The notes beneath the pieces are model-generated. The model had not been told where the DNA came from, did no database searches, and saw nothing but the letters and a program-made list of their open reading frames with translations. Positions 32,865 to 43,059 of a stretch of DNA of 52,615 bases are shown piece after piece. The stretch comes from Gammaproteobacteria bacterium (GTDB lineage Bacteria; Pseudomonadota; Gammaproteobacteria; AKS1), in contig JALTKS010000077.1 in NCBI GenBank assembly GCA_027006175.1, positions 1 through 52,615 on the forward strand, in the 5' to 3' direction. A program made the translations under genes and the position numbers. Within the stretch, counting starts at the first letter, position 1. Every line of letters starts with the position of its first letter.

Positions 32865-34211
32865 TTACAATGATGCGAATAAAAATGAGTATGAAAAACC
32901 AAGTACCGCACAGGCAGCAATCACTTGAACAATGCCTGCTTTAAATTTAAATAACGCAATAAATGCCAATGCACCAATGATGGCTGATACCCAATCAAAG
33001 TTGGCTTCGGTGCCATTTGGCCAAAGTACATGAATAGCGAAGAAGACAGCTAAATTCAGAATAACACCGACCACTGCGGCGGTAATGCCGGTAAGCGGCG
33101 CGGTGAATTTTAAATCGCCTCGGGTTGCTTCAACGGCAGGGCCTCCGATCAGGATAAATAAGAAAGAAGGTAAAAAAGTAAAAATGGCAGCGATGGTTGC
33201 ACCTGCAGCACCCGCAAGCAGAAGGCCTTCAGGTCCAAACACTTCCTTGGTCCAGCCACCAACAAACCCGACAAATGACACCACCATAATAAGTGGTCCA
33301 GGTGTCGTTTCACCTAATGCCAGGCCATCGATCATTTGTGTGCCGGTTAACCATGCGTAATGTTCAACACCGCCCTGATAAACATAGGGGAGAACAGCGT
33401 AAGCGCCACCAAAGGTCACTAATGCCGCTTTGGTAAAGAACCAACCCATTTGTGTGAGTGTGCCTTCCCACCCATAGACACTGATTAAAGCAGCCATAAT
33501 AGTGGCCCAAAGCCCAAGACCAACGAACGAAAAGCGAATTAAACGACCCCAATTAAATGTTGCGTGGTCAGGAACGGGTGTATCATCATCAATCAGCGCA
33601 GGTCCGTAACTCTCATGACTGCTTCCGTGATGGCCGCCTGCTTTAAATTCATTGGGAGCAATACGCGAACCGGTTAAACCAATCAGTCCGGCAATTAAAA
33701 CGATATAAGGAAAGGGAACATCAAAGGCATATATGGCAATAAAGGCAAGCAATGCCATAACACGTAATGTGTTTGTTTTTAGCGCGCGTGAGCCGATTCG
33801 ATAGGCGGCAAATACCACAATTGCGGTAACGGCTGGTTTTATACCATACAAAATACCGGCGATAGCCGGTACATCACCGTAACTCAGGTAAACCCAGGTT
33901 AGTGCAATAAGAATAAACAGTGAAGGGATAACAAACAGTACACCAGCAATAATACCGCCCCATACACCATGCATTAACCAACCAATATAAGTGGCAAGTT
34001 GTTGCGCTTCAGGACCGGGCAACACCATGGTGTAGTTGAGTGCATGCAGGAAACGGTGTTCAGAAATCCAGCGACGTTTTTCAACAAGCTCCTGGTGCAT
34101 CATGCTGATTTGACCTGCAGGACCACCAAAGCTGATAAAACCCAGTTTTAGCCAGTAGGCAAAAGCTTCAAATAGCGTTACATTTTCCGGTTTTTCCGTG
34201 GGCGTTATCAT
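32865..34211 (-). CDS. chrA: Chromate transporter ChrA
   Basis: 448 residues of the long-chain form with two homologous CHR halves. The N half has GFISFGGPAGQISMMHQELV and PGPEAQQLATYIGW; the C half has KAALVTFGGAYAVLPYVYQG and LGETTPGPLIMV. About ten or more membrane helices. The family exports chromate, giving resistance, though many chromosomal copies have no proven role. A charged His-rich loop (about 185-205) links the halves. Nothing nearby (no chrB) suggests a chromate regulon. Confidence 0.93.
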   Translation of the reverse strand: MITPTEKPENVTLFEAFAYWLKLGFISFGGPAGQISMMHQELVEKRRWISEHRFLHALNYTMVLPGPEAQQLATYIGWLMHGVWGGIIAGVLFVIPSLFILIALTWVYLSYGDVPAIAGILYGIKPAVTAIVVFAAYRIGSRALKTNTLRVMALLAFIAIYAFDVPFPYIVLIAGLIGLTGSRIAPNEFKAGGHHGSSHESYGPALIDDDTPVPDHATFNWGRLIRFSFVGLGLWATIMAALISVYGWEGTLTQMGWFFTKAALVTFGGAYAVLPYVYQGGVEHYAWLTGTQMIDGLALGETTPGPLIMVVSFVGFVGGWTKEVFGPEGLLLAGAAGATIAAIFTFLPSFLFILIGGPAVEATRGDLKFTAPLTGITAAVVGVILNLAVFFAIHVLWPNGTEANFDWVSAIIGALAFIALFKFKAGIVQVIAACAVLGFSYSFLFASL

Positions 34212-34253
34212 TGATGATATCCAATTTCTTATTATTCGTTTTTGATGAATATA

Positions 34254-34880
34254 TTATCGAGACTGGATTATATGTTTTAGTTGCCGGTTGTGATACCTGC
34301 TTAAGCTAACTAATCCGATGATGGCACCAACCAGAGCAAGTCCCATGTCAGATTGTGTATCCCAGACATAGCCTTGTGTGCCTAAAAAGGCATCTGCCGC
34401 TTCTTCTGAGGTGAGTGCCACCCCCCATTCGATTAATTCATAAAAGGCGCTGAATGCCAGAGCAAAACAAACGATAAAGAAATTTTGCCATTTAATGCCG
34501 TTAATAACTTTTTTTCGTAAAATAATTTCACGTGTAATCAAAGCGGGAATAAAGCCCTGTGCAAAGTGTCCTACTTTATCGTAATTGTTTCGTGAAGACC
34601 CCATGAGCTCTTGCAATGTGTCGAACAAAGGCACTTCCGCATAGGTGTAGTGACCACCAATCATTAAAATGATTGAGTGAATCAAGATTAGATTATAAAC
34701 GAGGGGCGTTAGTCTAAAGCTGTTATAGGTTGCAATAAGAACAATTAGGCCAATGATTGCCGGTAAAACTTCAAGAAACCAGGTGTATTGATCTTTAGGG
34801 TTTATACCTGACCATATTAAAGTGGCCATGAAAATTATTAGCCAGAGATATTTATTTATTGTCCTTGTCTCATTTTCCAT
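34254..34880 (-). CDS. DUF2238 (YjdF-type) membrane protein
   Basis: 208 residues with about six membrane helices. The family block GGHYTYAEVPLFD, then NYDKVGHFAQGFIPAL, and FYELIEWGVAL mark DUF2238. Conserved His, Asp and Glu residues near the membrane suggest metal or proton handling, but the function is unknown. It lies 42 bases after... chrA in the opposite reading order (it is upstream of chrA) and 18 bases downstream of the PilU-like gene, so it may be co-transcribed with both. Confidence 0.85.
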   Translation of the reverse strand: MENETRTINKYLWLIIFMATLIWSGINPKDQYTWFLEVLPAIIGLIVLIATYNSFRLTPLVYNLILIHSIILMIGGHYTYAEVPLFDTLQELMGSSRNNYDKVGHFAQGFIPALITREIILRKKVINGIKWQNFFIVCFALAFSAFYELIEWGVALTSEEAADAFLGTQGYVWDTQSDMGLALVGAIIGLVSLSRYHNRQLKHIIQSR

Positions 34881-34898
34881 GCTCTCCCTGCCCCTGAT

Positions 34899-35990
34899 TT
34901 ATGAAAAAATACTGTCACCTGAAGAGATACCACTACCACCCAGTTTGATAGATAATTTTACATTGCCCGGTAAATCAGCATTTGCCATGGCTTGCTCTAG
35001 TGTGATCTTACCTTCTTTGTGTAAACGAATAAGATCATCTTCAAATGAAACCAGTTCACTATTAATTCTTTTGCCAAGAATTTCTTTAATAGTATTGATT
35101 TCACCGTCACGGATAGTTTTTCGGATATTGGCGGTGTTAATGAGTATTTCCAAAGTAGGAATTAACTTTCCATCTACCCCAATAACCAGTCGCTGCGCAA
35201 TAATCGCACGTAAGGATAAAGACAGGTCCATGTATAACTGCTCACGCGCTGATTCAGGGAAGAAGTTAACAATGCGCTGTAAGGCCTGCTCTGTATTAGT
35301 CGCATGCAAGGTGGTGAGACATAAATGCCCTGTATCAGCATAAGAAATAGCATGCTTCATCGTTTCTTGATCACGAACCTCGCCAATTAAAATCGCATCG
35401 GGTGCTTCGCGGACAGCGTGTCGAAGAGCATCACCATAAGATTTCGTATCTAGCCCAATTTCACGCTGGTTAACAATGGATTTCTCGTGGTGGTAAATAA
35501 ATTCAATGGGGTCTTCCAGAGTTAAAATATGCCCTGTAGTGTTGTGGTTACGGTAATCGAGCATCGAAGCAAGCGTGGTTGATTTACCTGAACTGGTTGA
35601 TCCAGCCACAATGATCAAGCCACGTTTCTCCATCACTAATTCGCTGAGCACACGTGGTAATCCCAGTTCTTCAATTGAAGGGACTTGCCATTTTATGTAG
35701 CGAATTACCATGGAAACTTCGCCACGTTGCTTAAATAAATTGATTCTGAATCGACCAACATTATTGACCGAGTAAGCCAAATCTAATTCCAGATTTTCTT
35801 CGAATTGGTGTATTTGCTCTTCGCTTAAAATAGCATAGGCAAGTTTTTGTACTTGACCAGGAGGGAAAGGCGTTTCACCTATTGCACTTGTTACCCCTTC
35901 AACTTTCAAGTTGACAGGTGCACCGGTAGTGAAAAAGATATCAGATGCTTTTTTCTGCACCATAATCTCAAGATATGTATTTATATCCAT
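34899..35990 (-). CDS. pilU: PilT/PilU-type pilus retraction ATPase, closest to PilU
   Basis: 363 residues. Walker A is GSTSSGKST, the Asp-box region is LTLEDPIEFIYHHEKS, Walker B is DAILIGEVRDQET and the His box is GHLCLTTLHATNTEQALQRI. The opening DINTYLEIMVQKKASDIFFTTGAP and the wording of the Walker B/His region are nearer PilU than PilT. It would drive or assist type IV pilus retraction at the cytoplasmic face. No pilT or other pilus gene lies next to it, which is unusual for pilU; its neighbour is a nucleotide cyclase, so a link between cAMP and twitching is possible but unproven. Confidence 0.85.
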   Translation of the reverse strand: MDINTYLEIMVQKKASDIFFTTGAPVNLKVEGVTSAIGETPFPPGQVQKLAYAILSEEQIHQFEENLELDLAYSVNNVGRFRINLFKQRGEVSMVIRYIKWQVPSIEELGLPRVLSELVMEKRGLIIVAGSTSSGKSTTLASMLDYRNHNTTGHILTLEDPIEFIYHHEKSIVNQREIGLDTKSYGDALRHAVREAPDAILIGEVRDQETMKHAISYADTGHLCLTTLHATNTEQALQRIVNFFPESAREQLYMDLSLSLRAIIAQRLVIGVDGKLIPTLEILINTANIRKTIRDGEINTIKEILGKRINSELVSFEDDLIRLHKEGKITLEQAMANADLPGNVKLSIKLGGSGISSGDSIFS

Positions 35991-36050
35991 GTTGTTCAGT
36001 CTCTAAAGGTAATAATGATTAATATTAGTAGAGATTTATCTTTTGTACCA

Positions 36051-38342
36051 TTATTTGGTTGTCATCACAAAAACACCATTCCAGTCATCGGGTGGGTTTT
36101 CTTTTAAAGTATGGCAGCGGTCAATGTATTGTTGAGAAAGTTTATCGTTGGGGTTGGCATGCAATGCATCGTTAAATAGTTTTATAGCGTGATCCCAGTT
36201 AGCATTTCGGTAGCATTCTCGGCCTTCACTGAAGTAACCAACAACATCCATTAAGTTGGGGAACGTTTCAGGGGTATGATAGTCCAGAACCTCAAAAACA
36301 CGTACGGGTTTTGTTTTACCTTTAACCACTACATCATCAATATCCCGAATACGGTAAGTACCGCGTAACCTTTCCTGTGTATTGCCACTGATTAGAATGC
36401 GAGCGGCATATGATTTACACGCTGATTCAAGACGTGCAGCAAGGTTAACACCATCACCAATCATAGTAAGATCTTTGAATTTGGGTGAGCCAATTTCACC
36501 ACAAACTACATCATCGGTATTTAAACCAAGTCCCATATCAACGGGTTTTAGTCCACTGTGGGCACGTTCCTCATTCCAGTCCCAGACGGAGCGAATCATT
36601 TCGATGCCAGCACGTAAGGCACGATCTTCATCATCATCATGTGCTATTGGGGTACCAAACGCGGCCATAATGGCATCACCAATAAACTTATCGATCATAC
36701 CTTCTTCTTTATTGATGCAGTCATACATACGAGTAAAGTAATCATTTAAAAACGACACGGTACCTGTTGCGCCTAATTCTTCAGTGAGTGTGGTGAATCC
36801 ACGTATGTCTGAAAATAAAACGGTTGGGCGAGCAACATGCCCCTGTGACATGGCTTCCTGATCTTCTATTAGTTGATCGGCTAATCTTGGATCGATGTAT
36901 CGAGACATGGTGGCTTTCATGCGTTTTTCTGCACTGACATCCTCAACCATGATCATGCTACCGAGTTTTTCTCCGTCACTGCTATTCAGTGGGAGTAGGG
37001 TGATATTCACAGACAAGGTAACATCACCAAAGACTAACTCTGCATCCATAATAAGATCAGACACCTGGGATTCAACAAGTTTTTGAACACGTTGAGTTAA
37101 CCATTCATTTTCATCGGCAAGAAAATCGCCAACCGGTTTATCAACCAGGTCACTCATTTCGACATTAAAAATATTCAACACGGCGCTGTTGCAGGTAACG
37201 ACAGTGCTATTCTCATCCAGTGTGATCACACCGTTGGACATACTGTCTAGCATGCTTTCGCTGTAATTCTTCATGTTCTGAACATCATTGAAGAGTTTGG
37301 CATTTTCAAGCGCAATAGAGACTTGTGCAGTAAAGGCTTTTAAGCGTGCTTCATCTTCATCATTGAAGGCACCGCCGCGTTTGTTAAGCATTTGTGTAAC
37401 GCCAATAACTTTGCCATTTTTATTGACGAGCGGCACACATAAGATTGAACGAGTAAAGAATCCTGTTTGCTTATCAAAAGAAGGGTTGAAGCGTAGATCG
37501 GCATAGGCATGTGGCATATTAATGCTTTTGCCTGATGCAAACACCGCACCGGCTATACCAAGATGATTTGGAAAGCGGATTTCAGTTGCGCCAATGCCTT
37601 CACCAATCTGAGAAAACAGTTCATTGGTTTTTTCATCGTTGACAAACAGGGTTGAGCGTTCGGCATTCAGCATGCGTGTTGCTTCGCTCATTACTTTTTG
37701 TAATAAAATCCCGAGGTCAATTTCCGAGGTGATATCAGCAACAATATCGAGGAACTCTAATTCCTGTTCACGTGACTTTTGCATCTTTTCGGATGTCTGG
37801 CGGTTCTTTAAAACGGCGGCTGCCTGTAGTGACATTGATTCTATGAGCTCAATATCTTCATCAGTAAAGCTGCCTTCGCGTTTATTCAGTGCCTGACAGA
37901 CGCCAATAATTTCATCGTTAACGGTTCTTATGGGAACACAGATAATGCTCTTGGTTTCATAACCGGTTTGTTGATCCGTTTCTTTATTAAAGCGCTCATC
38001 GGCATAGGCATCGTGAATAATAATATTCTCACCAGTCGTAAAAACATGCCCGGCAATCCCCTTATTATTGATTATACGAATAGTATGTTGTCGATTTCCT
38101 AATGCTACCCGGGAATAGAGTTCCCCTGTCTCTGTATCATTAAGGAAGATTGTACCTCGATCAGCATCGAGTTCTTTGGTGGTTAGTTCCATTAAGGTTT
38201 TTAGTACACCATCCAGGGTGTCATGTTTTGCCATGCTGCGGCTAACATTAACTAGAAGTTCGGCTTGCCTTAAACGCTTGCGCTCATCTGCATTGAGGGA
38301 GCGCGTATTATCATCCGTTTTTTTTGATTTTTTCTTTGTCAT
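36051..38342 (-). CDS. GAF-GAF-PAS class III adenylate/guanylate cyclase
   Basis: 763 residues, soluble. Two GAF domains (about 40-185 and 205-355) each carry a cyclic-nucleotide-type signature (RFNKETDQQTGY and RFNPSFDKQTGF, followed by ICVPI/LCVPL and NKR), then a PAS domain (about 365-470) and a cyclase domain (about 505-690). Metal aspartates are in VLFSDIRGFT and DKFIGDAIMAAFG. The last 60 residues look TPR-like and end PPDDWNGVFVMTTK. If the GAFs bind cAMP or cGMP, the enzyme is feedback-controlled by its own product. It is encoded between a coiled-coil gene (21-base gap) and pilU. Confidence 0.9.
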   Translation of the reverse strand: MTKKKSKKTDDNTRSLNADERKRLRQAELLVNVSRSMAKHDTLDGVLKTLMELTTKELDADRGTIFLNDTETGELYSRVALGNRQHTIRIINNKGIAGHVFTTGENIIIHDAYADERFNKETDQQTGYETKSIICVPIRTVNDEIIGVCQALNKREGSFTDEDIELIESMSLQAAAVLKNRQTSEKMQKSREQELEFLDIVADITSEIDLGILLQKVMSEATRMLNAERSTLFVNDEKTNELFSQIGEGIGATEIRFPNHLGIAGAVFASGKSINMPHAYADLRFNPSFDKQTGFFTRSILCVPLVNKNGKVIGVTQMLNKRGGAFNDEDEARLKAFTAQVSIALENAKLFNDVQNMKNYSESMLDSMSNGVITLDENSTVVTCNSAVLNIFNVEMSDLVDKPVGDFLADENEWLTQRVQKLVESQVSDLIMDAELVFGDVTLSVNITLLPLNSSDGEKLGSMIMVEDVSAEKRMKATMSRYIDPRLADQLIEDQEAMSQGHVARPTVLFSDIRGFTTLTEELGATGTVSFLNDYFTRMYDCINKEEGMIDKFIGDAIMAAFGTPIAHDDDEDRALRAGIEMIRSVWDWNEERAHSGLKPVDMGLGLNTDDVVCGEIGSPKFKDLTMIGDGVNLAARLESACKSYAARILISGNTQERLRGTYRIRDIDDVVVKGKTKPVRVFEVLDYHTPETFPNLMDVVGYFSEGRECYRNANWDHAIKLFNDALHANPNDKLSQQYIDRCHTLKENPPDDWNGVFVMTTK

Positions 38343-38363
38343 TTTTGAGCCAGTATTTTTTTG

Positions 38364-38903
38364 TTACGTTATAGTTTCGACTTTATCGCGTAATTCCTGA
38401 ATAGTCTTCTGTAATTGTTTGCGTTCACTATTAAAATCAGCCGTTTCTCTTGCCAATGTTTCATTACTACTCATGCGAAGATGTTCCAGCTCTTCGCGTA
38501 TTGAGGCGATGGTTTGTTCCAGTTGTTGTATAATGGCACTGTCATCAGCGATGGTATCTTGTTTATCACGATTGTGTTCAATCGACATGTTTTCCATCTC
38601 ATCGCGAAGCGAGGAAACTGTTTTTTTTAACTGTGCTATTTCACTTTGAGAATCGGCAACCGCATCTTGCACTTTGCGAGTGGTTTCATTATTAATAAAC
38701 TCAATTTCTTCACGAATGGCTGCAATGGTGGCAACAAGCTGGGCATTTTCACTATTAGCATCGGCAACCGCATCACGGACACGGGCATCTGCGTTATGAC
38801 TTACTTCTTCAAGTTCCTCTCGCATAGCGCTAACACTGTCTTTGAGATGGTTATTCTCACGCTGACATTCACGCAGTTGTTCTTCTAATGTACCTTGTTC
38901 CAT
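38364..38903 (-). CDS. Coiled-coil protein built from 36-residue repeats
   Basis: 179 residues, strongly charged, predicted almost entirely coiled coil, with no signal or membrane helix. Residues 16-51, 52-87, 88-123 and 124-159 are four exact 36-residue units with a fifth partial one. Shared positions include QL-x-x-TI-x-x-(I/L)R-(E/D)-E-(I/L/M)-E, and units 1-3 end near (D/Q)-x-(A/I)-AD. A 36-residue period fits mixed heptad/hendecad packing. It starts 13 bases after the glycoside hydrolase gene and ends 21 bases before the cyclase gene, so it could be a scaffold or dimerisation partner of that soluble cyclase. No family recognised. Confidence 0.75.
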   Translation of the reverse strand: MEQGTLEEQLRECQRENNHLKDSVSAMREELEEVSHNADARVRDAVADANSENAQLVATIAAIREEIEFINNETTRKVQDAVADSQSEIAQLKKTVSSLRDEMENMSIEHNRDKQDTIADDSAIIQQLEQTIASIREELEHLRMSSNETLARETADFNSERKQLQKTIQELRDKVETIT

Positions 38904-38916
38904 CGTTTGCTCTTAC

Positions 38917-41577
38917 TTAACGTCGCCATTCATCAATCAATGAGGCAACCAGTGCTGTCCAACCGGTTTGGTGTGATGCGCCTAAACCAGTGCCTTTGTC
39001 GCCATGAAAATACTCATAAAATAAAATATGATCTTTCCAGAGAGGATCAGTTTGAAATTTTTCAACATCACCAAAAACAGGGCGGCGACCTTGTTTGTCT
39101 TTGCTGAAAATATTAATCATACCATTCGCAAGGCGTTCAGCCATATCACCGGCAGTGACTTCTTTGCCATTATCCATTTTTATTTTTAATAAATCGCCAT
39201 AGGCAGTATCAAGTTTACGAAGCGATTCAATCATCAGGAAGCTGGTCGGGAACCAAATTGGACCGCGCCAGTTTGAATTGCCGCCTTTTAATTTACAGAC
39301 TGCTTCCCCCGCCTCGTAGCCAACCGTGTTATCACCTAGCACAAACGGGTTGGTTTCATGATGTTTTGACAGGCTGCGCAAGCCAAAGTCAGACATGAAT
39401 TCATTTTCATCCCACATGCGTTCAAGAATGCGTTTAAGCTGTTCTTCGTTCACAATAGTGAGAATATGGGTATCTGTAGTTTTGGTTTTGATACGGTTGC
39501 AAACGTGTTGCACAACATCCTGGCGGTTTTTAACAAACCAGTCGAAGCTGGAAGTAAATTCATTAAAGGCATTGATTTTTTTACGTTCAAGCCTTTCTAC
39601 GGCAAATAAAGGAATCAGACCAACCAATGAACGTACGCGCAGTTTATGGAAGCTTTCATCAGGGTAGCGCAATACGTCATAGAAGAAGCCATCTTCTTCA
39701 TCCCACAAATTGTAATTTCGGTTACCCATTTGTTTCATCGCTGCGCCAACATAAATATAATGTTGGAAATACTTGGTTGCCAGTCCTTCGTAAACCGGGT
39801 TATCTTTGGCCAGCTCCAGAGAGATCCGCATTAAGTTCAGGCAAAACATTCCCATCCAACCGGTTGCATCTGATTGTTCAAGTTTTGCTCCACCGGGTAA
39901 TTCTTCAGAGCGGTCGAACACAGTAATGTTATCTAATCCAAGAAAGCCACCTTCAAAAACATTATTGCCTTCAGCATCAACCTTGTTGATCCACCAGGCA
40001 AAATTTATTAACAGTTTATGGAAACATTTTTGCAGGAACTCACGATCGGGTTTGCCATTACGGATCTTGTCCATGTTGTAAACACGCCAAACCGCCCAGG
40101 CATGTACCGGTGGATTAAGATCGGAAAATTCCCATTCATAAGCAGGTATTTGTCCGTTAGGATGCTGGAACTGTTCAAACAACATCAGCCACAATTGATC
40201 TTTGGCAAATTCGGGATCGATGAGGGTAATGGGTACAGTGTGAAAGGCTAAATCCCATGCCGCAAACCACGGGTATTCCCACTTATCCGGCATAGAGAGT
40301 ATGCGCATGGAATTTAAATGCCGCCAATGCTGGTTACGAATTGTTTTCCGTGACTCAGGCGGTGGCATGGTTGAATTATCACCTTCAAGCCAACGTTGTA
40401 CATCAAAAATATAATTTTGTTTGGTCCACATTAACCCGGCAAACGCCTGGCGTTGAATGTTCTTCTCATCATCGCTGGCTTTGGGCGGGTGAACATCAGC
40501 GTAAAATTCATCCGCGTCTTTTAAACGTGCTGCAACAATCGCATCGACATCATCCAGTGGGTTTTTAGTTGCTGTATCCGTAAGACGTAATTTTAAAACG
40601 GTTGAGCCACCGGCTTTAACATTACGTTTGAAATGAATCCCTGCTTTAGTGCCAGTATTCTTGGTATTAATGCATTTTTCACCATGAATAATGTGGCGGT
40701 GAAAAGCATCTTTCACGAATTTTCTGCCATCATCGGCTTCTTCACCATACAATTGACGTGTATTGGTTTCGTTGTCAGTGAACATGACAACCCCATCGTC
40801 ATCGGCATAAAGATAGCGTTTGCCGAGTTCATATTTAAATGGCAGATTTTTTAGTCCACAGGAAGTGCTGTCATCGGCTTCGATATGAACATGCTTTGCT
40901 GCTTTACGACCTTTTTTGATGACAGGCTCATCAAGGCGTTCATCGCCCCATGCCCAGATATTGCGAAACCATAAATTGGGGATTAGATGAATCTCGGCAT
41001 CGTCTGGTCCACGATTGTGCACGGTAATTCGAATCGCAATATCCTCTTCAGATTCTTTGGCATATTCCATATAGACGTCAAAGTAACGATCTTCATCAAA
41101 GGCACCGGTATCCAGTAGCTCGTATTCGTCGCCTTGTCCGCCGCGTGATTTGTTTTCATCAATGAGATCCTGGTAGGGATATTCCGCTTGCGGGTATTTG
41201 TAGAGAAATTTCATGTAACTGTGTGTAGGGGTACTATCAAGATAAAAATAGTACTCCTTTACATCTTCGCCATGATTACCTTCATGCGGGGTCAGACCAA
41301 ACAGGCGTTCTTTTAGAATAGGGTCCTTGCCATTCCACAAGGCAAGCGAGAAATTCAGTAGTTGATAACGGTCACTGATGGCACCGATGCCATCTTCACC
41401 CCAGCGGTAGGTCTTGCTGCGCGACATATCATGGCTTAGATACCCCCAGGCATCACCATCGGCACTATAATCTTCGCGCACTGTTCCCCATGAACGCTCA
41501 CTGAGGTAGGGTCCCCAGCGTTGCCAGTTTGCTTGTTGGTTTTTTATCTCTGCTAAGCGCTTCTTTTCCTGACTCAT
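38917..41577 (-). CDS. MGH1-type/GH63-like glycoside hydrolase (predicted glucosidase)
   Basis: 886 residues, cytoplasmic by lack of a signal. The N terminus ([20 protein letters not shown]) and the (alpha/alpha)6-barrel segment with [41 protein letters not shown] and [18 protein letters not shown] match the mannosyl-oligosaccharide-glucosidase-like family found in many bacteria. Acidic catalytic candidates are the Asp in AWDLAFH and the Glu/Asp in EWEFSD. The family probably cleaves alpha-glucosidic links in small oligosaccharides such as glucosylglycerate-like solutes, but the substrate is not shown here. First gene of the unit that continues to the coiled-coil protein, cyclase and pilU. 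Confidence 0.85.
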   Translation of the reverse strand: MSQEKKRLAEIKNQQANWQRWGPYLSERSWGTVREDYSADGDAWGYLSHDMSRSKTYRWGEDGIGAISDRYQLLNFSLALWNGKDPILKERLFGLTPHEGNHGEDVKEYYFYLDSTPTHSYMKFLYKYPQAEYPYQDLIDENKSRGGQGDEYELLDTGAFDEDRYFDVYMEYAKESEEDIAIRITVHNRGPDDAEIHLIPNLWFRNIWAWGDERLDEPVIKKGRKAAKHVHIEADDSTSCGLKNLPFKYELGKRYLYADDDGVVMFTDNETNTRQLYGEEADDGRKFVKDAFHRHIIHGEKCINTKNTGTKAGIHFKRNVKAGGSTVLKLRLTDTATKNPLDDVDAIVAARLKDADEFYADVHPPKASDDEKNIQRQAFAGLMWTKQNYIFDVQRWLEGDNSTMPPPESRKTIRNQHWRHLNSMRILSMPDKWEYPWFAAWDLAFHTVPITLIDPEFAKDQLWLMLFEQFQHPNGQIPAYEWEFSDLNPPVHAWAVWRVYNMDKIRNGKPDREFLQKCFHKLLINFAWWINKVDAEGNNVFEGGFLGLDNITVFDRSEELPGGAKLEQSDATGWMGMFCLNLMRISLELAKDNPVYEGLATKYFQHYIYVGAAMKQMGNRNYNLWDEEDGFFYDVLRYPDESFHKLRVRSLVGLIPLFAVERLERKKINAFNEFTSSFDWFVKNRQDVVQHVCNRIKTKTTDTHILTIVNEEQLKRILERMWDENEFMSDFGLRSLSKHHETNPFVLGDNTVGYEAGEAVCKLKGGNSNWRGPIWFPTSFLMIESLRKLDTAYGDLLKIKMDNGKEVTAGDMAERLANGMINIFSKDKQGRRPVFGDVEKFQTDPLWKDHILFYEYFHGDKGTGLGASHQTGWTALVASLIDEWRR

Positions 41578-41658
41578 TTTACAACTACCTTGTTGGGTGA
41601 GAGCTACACATTGTTATTTTTACTCGTCCACCTAGCTTAGCTGTTGAATCTGCATTTG

Positions 41659-42693
41659 TCAGGTCAGCAATTGCCAGTTTATGGTCTCTTTGGCGCGGAG
41701 TGGGATCACCTGTTGATCGCCAAGTGGATAGTGATCAGGAACAGTCCATTGTTGCTGTTGTAGCGTAATACTCGTGCTATTTCGGGGTAATCCGTAGAAA
41801 TCAGCTCCATAAAAACTCGCAAAAGCCTCAAGTTTATCAAGGGCATTGGCGGAGGCGAAGACTTCTGCATACAGCTCGATAGCCGCATGAGCAGTGTACA
41901 TCCCAGCACAGCCACAGGCAGATTCCTTCGCGCCTTGGGGGTGAGGGGCACTATCCGTCCCGAGGAAAAACTTGGGATTACCGCTGGTGGCAGCAAAAAT
42001 CAGTGCTTCACGGTGCGTTTCGCGTTTAAGAATGGGAAGGCAGTAGTGATGAGGGCGCATTCCCCCGACAAACATGGCATTGCGGTTCATTAACAAATGG
42101 TGGGCGGTAATGGTTGCCGCAACATTTGAGGTGGTGTTGAGAATGAAGTCGACGGCATCACGGGTGGTGATATGTTCAAGTACGACCTTGAGTTTGGGAA
42201 ATTGACCGAGTAAGGGCATCAGCTGGTCATGAATAAAGACCTTCTCACGGTCAAACACATCAATGTCTGGATCGGTAACTTCACCGTGTATAAGGAGTGG
42301 CATACCCGTTTCTTGCATCGCTTGAATCGCTGCTTTGGGTTTTTGTATATCCGTGACACCCGAATCAGCATTGGTGGTTGCGCCAGAAGGGTAAAGCTTA
42401 ACCGCATAAATATGTTCACAATCAGCGGCTTGATGGATTTCTTCGGCGGAGGTGTTATCGGTTAAATACAAGGTCATTAATGGCGTAAAGCATGAGTCGG
42501 TGGGTAAAGCCGCCATAATTTGTTCACGGTAGGCTAATGCCATATCAACCGTGGTGATGGGTTGTTTCAGGTTTGGCATAATAATCGCGCGCCCAAACTG
42601 GCGGGCAGTGTGTCCAATGACACTCGCCATGGCATCGCCATCACGCACATGTAAGTGCCAGTCATCGGGTTGTGTCAGAGTTATTGTTTGCAT
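41659..42693 (-). CDS. pyrC: Dihydroorotase
   Basis: 344 residues, the class II (E. coli PyrC) size. Metal site HLHVRDG near the N terminus, the carbamylated Lys in [12 protein letters not shown], His in [10 protein letters not shown] and the catalytic Asp in [16 protein letters not shown] are all present. It interconverts N-carbamoyl-aspartate and dihydroorotate in pyrimidine synthesis. No pyrimidine genes adjoin it. ATG at 42691-42693; the Shine-Dalgarno sequence is poor. Confidence 0.96.
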   Translation of the reverse strand: MQTITLTQPDDWHLHVRDGDAMASVIGHTARQFGRAIIMPNLKQPITTVDMALAYREQIMAALPTDSCFTPLMTLYLTDNTSAEEIHQAADCEHIYAVKLYPSGATTNADSGVTDIQKPKAAIQAMQETGMPLLIHGEVTDPDIDVFDREKVFIHDQLMPLLGQFPKLKVVLEHITTRDAVDFILNTTSNVAATITAHHLLMNRNAMFVGGMRPHHYCLPILKRETHREALIFAATSGNPKFFLGTDSAPHPQGAKESACGCAGMYTAHAAIELYAEVFASANALDKLEAFASFYGADFYGLPRNSTSITLQQQQWTVPDHYPLGDQQVIPLRAKETINWQLLT

Positions 42694-42790
42694 GCTGTTT
42701 TCTTGTGTGATTTTTCGTCATTATGCCATGAAGATCTGCTTATATATATAAAGGAATAAAATTTAAGCTCAACAGTTGTCGATTGGTTTT

Positions 42791-42827
42791 TTGCAATTAA
42801 ATGTTGCTTTAATACTGCAAATTGCAA
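42791..42827. promoter_or_regulatory. Inverted repeat TTGCAATT-N21-AATTGCAA
   Basis: Perfect 8-bp arms at 42791-42798 and 42820-42827, ending 3 bases before the candidate -35 of the TPS operon. Position suits an activator or repressor site. Confidence 0.35.
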
Positions 42828-42830
42828 GGT

Positions 42831-42859
42831 TTGAAAAGTATTGAAGATGAGTATTAAAT
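42831..42859 (+). promoter_or_regulatory. Candidate promoter of the TPS/CDI-like operon
   Basis: -35 TTGAAA (5 of 6 matches), spacer 17, -10 TTAAAT (4 of 6). It would give a leader of about 110 bases before the small ORF and 190 before tpsB. Weak but correctly spaced. Confidence 0.35.
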
Positions 42860-42975
42860 GCGCGCTGTGGGTGGGGACCTGTGACGCTTAAAATGACTTT
42901 CTTGATTATCTGCGTACGTCTTTCTGCCTGTTTATGTACTTTTTACAGCATTTTTAGATTGATACGGACGTTGAA

Positions 42976-43059
42976 ATGAAACACCTGTTTAAACTTTTAC
43001 CAAAAAATCCTTATTGTGAGAATACCTCGCGGCTTTCTGGATCGGTCGTCGTAGTCTAA
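42976..43059 (+). CDS. Small leader ORF coupled to the TpsB transporter
   Basis: 27 codons (MKHLFKLLPK to VVVV) from ATG 42976, ending in TAA that shares its last A with the tpsB ATG (TAATG). TpsB itself has no Shine-Dalgarno sequence in the preceding 15 bases, so translation by termination-reinitiation from this ORF is plausible. The ribosome site of the small ORF (GGACG) is weak. No similarity recognised; it may be only a chance frame. Confidence 0.35.
   Translation: MKHLFKLLPKNPYCENTSRLSGSVVVV

Larger units (their letters stand above)
42694..43058. other. Divergent region between pyrC and the TPS/CDI-like locus
   Basis: 365 bases. Minus strand: a possible pyrC promoter with TTGAGC at 42767-42772, 18-base spacer and TATATA at 42743-42748. 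Plus strand: TTGAAA at 42831-42836, 17-base spacer, TTAAAT at 42854-42859. An 8-bp inverted repeat sits just upstream of the latter. A 27-codon ORF occupies the last 84 bases. Confidence 0.4.

Noticed and set aside
34822-35343. 173-codon plus-strand frame
   Set aside because: Lies opposite the DUF2238 and pilU genes, both strongly supported; antisense shadow.
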